Shown piece by piece: positions 57,619-64,000 of a stretch of 64,000 nt of DNA. Positions within the stretch are counted from its first letter, which is position 1, and each line of letters opens with the position of its first letter. The DNA is taken from the NCBI GenBank assembly GCA_013423325.1, contig BLJB01000088.1, positions 24,927 to 88,926 on the forward strand. Reading direction: 5' to 3'. Source of the DNA: Usnea hakonensis. Lineage: Eukaryota > Ascomycota > Lecanoromycetes > Lecanorales > Parmeliaceae. The position numbers were made by a program, and so were the translations under genes. Under the pieces are notes generated by a model. It searched no databases. It was not told the DNA's origin and worked only from the letters and a program-made list of their open reading frames with translations.

Positions 57619-59902
57619 ATCTCTTTATTTATATCAATGTGCATGCTCTGTTTCGAACAGTCGATATCGGAAGCGTAGCGATGTTGCAAAAGGACCAGCA
57701 GCAGACCTGCGCTGAACCCCGCATTCTCAGCCGCACTGTCGGCAACGTTGCAATACGTACCTAAGGATAAAAGGAGGCTAGTATACGAGCGGCTAGCTTC
57801 AAGATAGGAGCCATCTCTGTTGCAGTATGACCACGTAACAAGTATTCAAGCATGCTCAATCGCGTTACTTCTGCTCTACTTCTACTATGACATATACATC
57901 CTCACACCGAGCGAAAACCCTCCAGAAAGATACATGCTCACTGTGAAGGACTAGATCCCTTGGACCGTGGAAACAACGGACAGGACGCTGAGTCCATATG
58001 TCGAGCAGATAGCGCAGCGATGCACGGTGCACCTGGGTCGAAGAAGTCGAGGAAGACGTGACATGGCCTACAAGTACTATAACGCTGGGCACACGCTACA
58101 TAGATACTGGGAAAAGTCAATGCTGTTAGATGCGGCCGAGAGACCTATCAAACTTGTGCAGACGGGTACATCCCTTAGGTATATTTGCCTTCCCTGGGTG
58201 AAATTCACGGATGGTGTATCCGACAAAAGCAAGAAGCGAGCAGAGAATAGTGTGCCGTGGGCTAAAGTGTGCACTCAAAGTCAATCGTCAGGATGCTGGG
58301 GCTGTCAAGGTGCACAGTGGAACGACCCCAAGAATTTCAGAGATGCCAGTCCACGATTAAACACAGTTGCTACCCCTGGAAATGTCCTTCTACGTCTTAC
58401 CCACATTAATTCCTTGTCTATAAATGAAGCCTATCGCCAACAAGACAAGCCAAAGCAGGAGGAACTCTGTAGTGTTGAGGGAGACACCAGGTCCAAAATG
58501 CTCCCAAGTACCTTACCCAGCCGAAATTTTCTTCTTCTTTGCCAGTACAGTCTTTTTCTCAAGACATGAAACTTATCGATCTTATTATGCTCTCTCGTCG
58601 TTTCATCTATAAAAGAGGTCAGGTCTCTCAAGTATAAGTGTCTTCAGAGACACTATTTGAGGAGAAAGCCAACGAACGATTGGACATCCCTCAGCTGGAC
58701 AATGTTAGAGATGCGCTTTGGATTCCCTTTGTTCGCATCGTTGATGCGATTTTCGACAGCAATAGGGGGCCAAAGTTCTCTTGCAGGCCAGGTAAACAGA
58801 TTCGGAGTGGACGAGGGATTGTTACCATACTCTGCTACATAGGATTCTGGACTACACGCAAAGAGAAAAGCTGCCGGTTGAGGAACACTCCTCACAAAAT
58901 CCAACCGCTAATCGAGAATGATAAAGCCGCCGTCTGACAAGAACGCTAGCATAGTGAGCCGGCCCTCGGGGATAGACCAACGTCACGGGTGGGCGTACAT
59001 GAACGTGCCGCACAAGCCTTCCACGGTTCCACAAGAAGGATCCGTTCACAGCAAAAGGGATCGAAGAGTTTCGGTGCCGCAGCCTAATAACTCTCGTTCC
59101 AGCGGGACTCTGCGTAACTTGCGGACATAATCCATCATCATTTGTAGACTTGGTATAAGACTTCTAATACGGCTTCATCGACGCCAGCACGAAGGCGGGC
59201 ACGACAGCTGCGTTCTCAGTGTTACAAAACTTACTTGTCAGCTTGAGGGTAAGGGACAAGTCTATCAAATAGTCTTAGATAAGCAGAAAATTGTGCATCT
59301 CTATCTTTGGATGCTGACGGGCTATGCTACAACAACCAGCTCGCTTTGTTGACAGAGTCGGAGTCAGCACATACTGTACTTCTCGTGCGTAAAAAGGCCC
59401 CGTCGGCCAGCTAGGAGAACGGCACGGCGAGATCCCGCGAGCTACCGAACATTAGGGGCATAGGTTAGGCTCCTCAGGGGAATTTTGGTGGGAAGTTCTT
59501 GGCGATGGTCTAGGCGCTGGAGCTAAGTTTCAGGGGCATATGATACCTAGAGGACGATATTCTAAGTGGTGGATCTGTATGTTCACCCCCTGCGCCCTGC
59601 GTCTCAGATAGACGGAACGCCCCCCCCTCCCTTCAATGTCATATTATGCATGGAACTATCTTAGAGTATAGGAGTACTCTACCTTACTCTATTATGGCTG
59701 GACGAAATCTCCCTCGCCGCCTTCCCCTCGTCCATCTCTTTCTCTCACATTTTTCTGTAGGCACAGCAGAGCTGCGAAACCTGGCGATTCGCTGCCATTC
59801 CTTTCTCATTCCACTTGGGCACAGCTGGCTGTACCAATAGTTCCTTGTTCCATACATCACTCAACGTCTTGCATCAACACCACATTCACTAGAGAGGCAG
59901 AT
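57619..59902. other. 2.3-kb intergenic region, no confident gene
   Basis: A plus-strand frame at 57967-58569 (200 codons) starts only at GTG and has no recognisable domain; it is not called. Nothing else is supported. A C/T-rich leader (59700-59900) precedes the next gene. Confidence 0.4.
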
Positions 59903-61267
59903 ATGGAAGCTCTCCGCCAAGTTCTCAATGCGCGAGGAATCGCCAAGGATCCAGCCGAAGAGGACCAGCGACGAGTTGATGCTAAAATGCAAGCCATGGG
60001 CTATTCCATCTCACCACCCATACCAACACGGCTAAGGTCCAGCAGGAGCGAGGACCAAGGCCAGAGACCATTTCACTCTAAATTCAACGAGAGTGATTTT
60101 GCCCAGCACCCTCTCTACCGTGGTGGCGACCAAGGCGCTGTAGATCGCGGCAACTCTTTTGACGATCTCTCTCGCCCTCAACTCTCTCGCTCCGCGACAG
60201 ATGATCATCTGCACCAAAGCTACGCAATGAACGATGGCAGGGATGGCGCTGATGTATCGTCATATTACGAAGACGGCGAGCAATCCCCTGCGCTATCGCC
60301 GGCCTTGAACAAGCACCTCGCCCTGAGGCCCCTCGACGCACGTGGCCAGCAGCAGCAGCATCCCAGCCAAACGAAACATGGCCGGCATCGCAGCAGGTCT
60401 GTCACAGACGACAATCTATACTACGGAGGGGACAGGGAGAACAATAATACTGTCAGCAAAGAGCAAAGGAAGCATAAACCCAGGCAAGAGTCGCTGGCGG
60501 GTGATACAACAAAGCCATTGCCTGAGAAGAGGCCGGACGAGAAGATGAAGGAGAGGACGCTGCAGCTTCTCAGAGATCGCCAACAAACACCCACACAGAA
60601 CAGCAGCGTACGTACTGCCGCTGTCCCATGTCTCAAATACACGCAAGCTAATGCAACAACTCCACAGGGACGCTTCACACCCCAAGCCCTCGTCGTTCCA
60701 CATGACGATACCACCAAAGTCGCACACACATTCTCCGGATCCGACGGCTCTCCCACCGACTCGGCCGGCAACAGCGTCAGCAACAGCATAAGTGAAGGTG
60801 GACACGGGAAACACGGTCGCAAGCGGTCTAGAGATCTAGACTACGGTAACAACCAACTCGCGCAAATGGACTACCAGCAACTGCAAAGTGAATCCTTCGA
60901 CCACGTGCCCGGCCACATGCCTTACCACGGTCTCCCTGACCCCTCACTCCCTCTCTCGGAACGCCTGCACAATATTTATCCGGACAAAACGCATAAGGAT
61001 AAAGCTGCTAGGGCAAAAGCGTTCTTCGCATCTCTTACGATAGACCAATACGAAGAATGTGGAGACTTGTTACTGGATGGGTTCCGGGACGTGATGGACA
61101 GGTTGAGGCAGGCGAGGCAGCAAAAACGGAAAGCGGCGAGGATGATGGAAGAGCAGATTGCGAAGAGGGAGGAGTGGGTTCGGAAGAAGAGAGGTGTATG
61201 CGAGCTAGAGCTGGGAAGATTGAGGAGCGCTGGGACGGCGGTGGTCAAGCCTATACGATCGAGATGA
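59903..61267 (+). CDS. Basic disordered protein with C-terminal coiled coil (434 or 454 aa)
   Basis: The ATG in GATATGGAAG begins a frame to 61267. A likely intron of 60 nt lies at 60608-60667 (GTACGT donor, GCTAATG branch, CCACAG acceptor); because it is divisible by three and free of stops, both spliced (434 aa) and unspliced (454 aa) forms are open. The protein is mainly disordered and rich in Arg, Gln, Ser and Asp, with a pair of RSATDDHL / RSVTDDNLYY phrases. The C-terminus (about 355-434) holds LSERLHNIYPDKTHKDKAARAK, ASLTIDQYEECGDLLLDGF and a basic coiled coil (RLRQARQQKRKAARMMEEQIAKREEW broken up). No named family recognised; nuclear or cytoskeletal scaffold roles are possible. Confidence 0.8.
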   Translation: MEALRQVLNARGIAKDPAEEDQRRVDAKMQAMGYSISPPIPTRLRSSRSEDQGQRPFHSKFNESDFAQHPLYRGGDQGAVDRGNSFDDLSRPQLSRSATDDHLHQSYAMNDGRDGADVSSYYEDGEQSPALSPALNKHLALRPLDARGQQQQHPSQTKHGRHRSRSVTDDNLYYGGDRENNNTVSKEQRKHKPRQESLAGDTTKPLPEKRPDEKMKERTLQLLRDRQQTPTQNSSVRTAAVPCLKYTQANATTPQGRFTPQALVVPHDDTTKVAHTFSGSDGSPTDSAGNSVSNSISEGGHGKHGRKRSRDLDYGNNQLAQMDYQQLQSESFDHVPGHMPYHGLPDPSLPLSERLHNIYPDKTHKDKAARAKAFFASLTIDQYEECGDLLLDGFRDVMDRLRQARQQKRKAARMMEEQIAKREEWVRKKRGVCELELGRLRSAGTAVVKPIRSR

Positions 61268-62254
61268 GCGATGTATGGTATGTGTGTATATACTTTTTTT
61301 CTTTGTCTACGATCAATGATGCTTTCTACGATCTCGAGCTACATCACCGAAGTATGGTGGTACGGCGTCACGGTGGCGATATCATAGGAATAGATACTCT
61401 CTATCTAGCTCGAATACAACGAGGCACCCTTTTTCGATCTTTCGTTCCGATATAAATGACAGCTAGATGATTGGCCATACATTGTGACAACAGATTCTAG
61501 CGTTCAAGCCAGGGGCAGGGGCAGGGGTGCGGGCAAGGGTGGGGTGCATAATTTTACGTTTGGGGCGCTTATAGCCCCCGCAGGAGTAGGTACTTAAGAG
61601 TGGTACGGGGCGATCAGGTACGGGGGTACCTGGCCATCATTTGGTCATGCCGTCTAGCTGAAACCCTACCCCCAACCTAAAGAACCGTCCTCACCTAAAA
61701 TACCGTGAGTGCCAGCATAAGACAATCTCTCACACCCGAGTACGGTGTGAGATCTCGCCCCAGAGAACCTCACTTCTGGACTTGAGGACATTGAAGAACA
61801 TTCCAACGAACCGGCATCAGAATGTGATAAGAAGGATGTTAGCCGCCGTCGAGTGACAATGTTTGGTTCCGTGCAGGAGTGCGAGGTGCATGAACCAATG
61901 ATGAAAATTTAGGGGTAGAGTACTTGGGTACCTACAACACATGGTGTGTACCGACTGTCGTTTCACCTTTCCTTTCAATCTCCGTCACGTCCCCCTTGTC
62001 TTATTTAGTCTACCTACTTTATCTTCTTACTCCTTACAACGTCAAGCGCCCACGCCGCTGCAAAGCACATCGGGTTGATTAGTATCTCGGGATCTAGAAT
62101 CGACATGCTCATCATCCTGTACTGAAAAGGGGTATGCTCCCCGCTGGCTTACACCACCACTATCACTAGAGCATTCCTATCCCGCTTCTTCAATTTATCT
62201 GAAGAGACGCCAATACCCCCTCAATAATCTTACGCTCCCTTCAACCTGACGCGC
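61268..62254. other. Intergenic, promoter of the next gene
   Basis: No gene is supported. A GGGGCA-type G-rich run lies at 61511-61545. The rest is ordinary. Confidence 0.45.
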
Positions 62255-63005
62255 ATGAATCGGCTCTTAAGCCATCAACCTCCACTGAACCCTCGTCCCT
62301 CACAGCCTCGACCAGACCGAGCAGCAGCAGCAGCAACCTCTCCTCCATCGACCCACCCTCCTCCCCTCCAAACAACAATGTCACCCACAGACCACCACCC
62401 CGCCATACCCCTCCCCATCTCCCAATCCACCACCAACTACCACTCCTCCCCCCAACGCACCCACTCCCCCCACATAATCGACCAAGCCGTCTCCCGCAAA
62501 CCCGTCCTCCCTACCCCCGCCAAACCCTCCCACCACGCCCCCGCCACCCCTCCCTCCGCCAGCGACTTCTCCCGCTACCAATTCGAAACCAGCCCCACAA
62601 CCGCCACCCCCACCACATCCCTCGAAATGGACCCCTCCGTCCGCCTCGAAGAATACGACTGGGCCGACCTCGAAACACAATTCACAAACCGCATGCTCGC
62701 TTTCAAGACCGTCGAGGAAGGCATCTGGGACGAGTGGCGGGGCTGGGGCGAGATCTTCGGCGCCTGGGCCAGCACGATCAGCGTGCATGATGAGGAGCGC
62801 GCGAGGAAGCGTATGCGTACGCGCATTGCGTATACGCAGGGGGCGGAGGAGGGGTTGGAGGCGAAACGCATGCACTGTGAGCTTTTGTGGTTGTGTTTGA
62901 ATCTTTGGAGGGGGACGTGATTGCTGATTTCGTGTGTGTTGTGTGTTAGATGTTAAGGTTGTGCAGGCTTTTGAGGGGGCGTTGGCGTTGTTGGGGGATG
63001 GGTGA
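62255..63005 (+). CDS. Hypothetical protein with Pro-rich N-terminus (225 aa)
   Basis: Exons 62255-62876 and 62950-63005 are joined by a 73-nt intron (GTGAGC..TTAG); 226 codons. The short second exon encodes VKVVQAFEGALALLGDG. The first 120 residues are Pro/Ser/Thr/His-rich and disordered. Residues about 125-225 form a compact charged, helical domain (RLEEYDWADLETQFTNRMLAF, then WDEWRGWGEIFGAWAS and a basic RKRMRTRIAYTQ). It looks like a conserved domain, but I do not recognise a named family. The clean second exon supports a real gene. The coding strand switches from C-rich to G-rich around 62800. Confidence 0.78.
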
Positions 63006-63308
63006 AGAGGGGGATGGTTGATACTGTCTTTGATGGTGATGGCATGGATCTGGGGCGCTGGGTTGATATCTGTTCTTTGGTGTTATGGGGCCGACGGAGT
63101 CACGTCTTGGATGGGTTCCTTCATGTTGGAAGGCAGACGGCGTATTACGATTCTGATGAACTTTTCATGGGTGTGATGGATGACGGTGTCCCTTACAGAC
63201 GTGTATGTATGTACATATACCCCATCTCAAACGCATGCCTTCTTCCATCTATACAATTCCTTCCGCCTCCTCCGTTCCACCACGCACATCCCCCCAACAA
63301 CTACCCCA

Positions 63309-64000
63309 TCAAACCCCCCACCACCACGCCCCCAAAACCACCACCACCACCCCCACCACCCCCACCCCCCACCCCACAACCCTCCACAAAACCTCATCCC
63401 TCACCCTCCGAAACCCCCTCACATACTCCCCCGCATCATTCACCCTCGGAAACCCCCCCTCCCCCTCGGGCCTCTCCCGCCCCAAAAACTCACACAACCG
63501 CCCCCACCCCTCCCCAACCTCATACACCAACAACTTCTCCCTAGGCACCACCTCCTTCACAACCCTCTCATGCTCCTCGAAAATCCGACACAGTCCCTCA
63601 TCGCTGAAATCTCCGCCCGCCCACCCGCGATAGATGGCGGCTTTGTAGCGGAGGAAGGGCGCGATGAAGGATGGGGAGAAGGGGCGGAGGAGGCGCCAGG
63701 ACGTCCAGGTCATTATGGGTATTATGGTGCGGCGCATGGAGTGGAGCCATTGGTTCATGGGGCGCGTTGTGAGGATGAATTTGGCGGTGGGGTAGGCGGT
63801 GTATAGTTCTTGGACTAGGCAGGCGGCTGGGAGGTCCATTACGGCCTGGGAAGATTCGTCTTTCGTTAATAGAGGGGTTTCTTGAGGGCGGGGCGTGAGA
63901 AGACGCCTTTCCTGCCTCCCCCCCCCCCCCAAAAAAGCGATAGATGGAGCGAGACAGAGAGGATGCGTACGTACGTCAAAGTCCCCAAGAACAACATCGA
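63309..64000 (-). CDS. Sulfotransfer_4-like P-loop protein, copy 2 (5' part outside window)
   Basis: Two exons are visible, 64000-63975 (cut by the window edge) and 63845-63309, with a 129-nt intron (GTACGT..CCCAG). The joined text DVVLGDFD-AVMDLPAACLVQEL corresponds to YEAVTDAPGAMFARELV of copy 1, and FILTTRPMNQWLHSMR to its VILNRRKDVESWEKSF. The end is a run of Val/Gly/Trp forming a C-terminal membrane helix, as in copy 1. The nucleotide-binding loop must lie beyond the window. Identity to copy 1 is moderate, and the visible intron lies at a different place, so the duplication is old. Confidence 0.85.
   Translation of the reverse strand, partial: DVVLGDFDVRTHPLCLAPSIAFLGGGGRQERRLLTPRPQETPLLTKDESSQAVMDLPAACLVQELYTAYPTAKFILTTRPMNQWLHSMRRTIIPIMTWTSWRLLRPFSPSFIAPFLRYKAAIYRGWAGGDFSDEGLCRIFEEHERVVKEVVPREKLLVYEVGEGWGRLCEFLGRERPEGEGGFPRVNDAGEYVRGFRRVRDEVLWRVVGWGVGVVGVVVVVLGAWWWGV

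Noticed and set aside
57967..58569. 200-codon plus-strand frame
   Set aside because: Starts only at GTG, has no recognisable domain and no splice partners.
62381..62875. Gly-rich minus-strand frame
   Set aside because: Antisense shadow of the Pro-rich plus-strand gene at 62255.
63002..63806. Pro/Thr/His-rich plus-strand frames
   Set aside because: Antisense of the Sulfotransfer_4-like gene; content follows from its G-rich 3' half.
1..64000. tRNA, rRNA, CRISPR or complete transposon
   Set aside because: I looked for B-box-like GGTTCGA stretches, inverted terminal repeats and transposase motifs by eye and saw none that hold together; a tRNAscan or RepeatMasker run would settle it.

Overview
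The window is nuclear DNA of a filamentous ascomycete (Pezizomycotina, probably a dothideomycete-like lineage; the exact taxon cannot be fixed from sequence alone). The evidence is intron structure (mostly 46-80 nt, GT..AG, CTAAC/CTGAC-like branch sites 10-20 nt before the acceptor), housekeeping genes of clear fungal type (MET2, ATG3, ALG5) and typical fungal accessory families (an NLR/STAND receptor, an Hsp70-like ATPase, GH128, Sulfotransfer_4-like proteins). I rebuilt the spliced genes by hand. Every multi-exon model below closes in frame when the exons are summed, except the last gene, which is cut by the window edge.

Left part (1-18.6 kb) is a mostly core block: a large multi-pass membrane protein of unknown function (-), homoserine O-acetyltransferase MET2 (+), a secreted GH128-type glucanase with an Ala/Pro linker (+), a small secreted Cys-rich 'DPCGP' protein (+), the autophagy E2-like enzyme ATG3 (-), an alpha/beta hydrolase (+), dolichyl-phosphate beta-glucosyltransferase ALG5 (-), and a second, diverged DPCGP paralogue (+). 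Several of these genes switch from C-rich to G-rich on the coding strand part-way along.

Middle part (20-31 kb) holds a 1,306-aa C2H2 zinc-finger protein in six exons, a 60-bp tandem minisatellite, and a spliced Sulfotransfer_4-like gene with a C-terminal membrane segment. A paralogue of that gene is cut by the right edge of the window.

Right-middle part (31.4-58 kb) is accessory. A tandemly duplicated locus (three units between 31.4 and 37.3 kb) shares promoters, 3' flanks and short-intron architecture but encodes small, strongly diverged unknown proteins; a fourth related-looking gene lies at 40.0 kb. Around it are a class I methyltransferase, a 96-aa secreted peptide, a Myb/SANT-like protein, an Hsp70-like ATPase with a basic nuclear-type tail, an F-box/2EXR-like protein, and a 1,151-aa STAND receptor of lipase-like/NB-ARC/TPR architecture. 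The receptor's C-terminal repeat array is cut by a stop codon, with decayed repeats beyond it. This is the most interesting system in the window: a candidate non-self recognition / heterokaryon-incompatibility type receptor in visible birth-and-death evolution.

Right end (59.9-64 kb): a basic, disordered protein with a C-terminal coiled coil, a small conserved-looking protein with a Pro-rich N-terminus, and the partial Sulfotransfer_4-like paralogue. No rRNA, tRNA, CRISPR array or intact transposon was recognised. Two Ns sit in a poly-G tract at 11978-11979.
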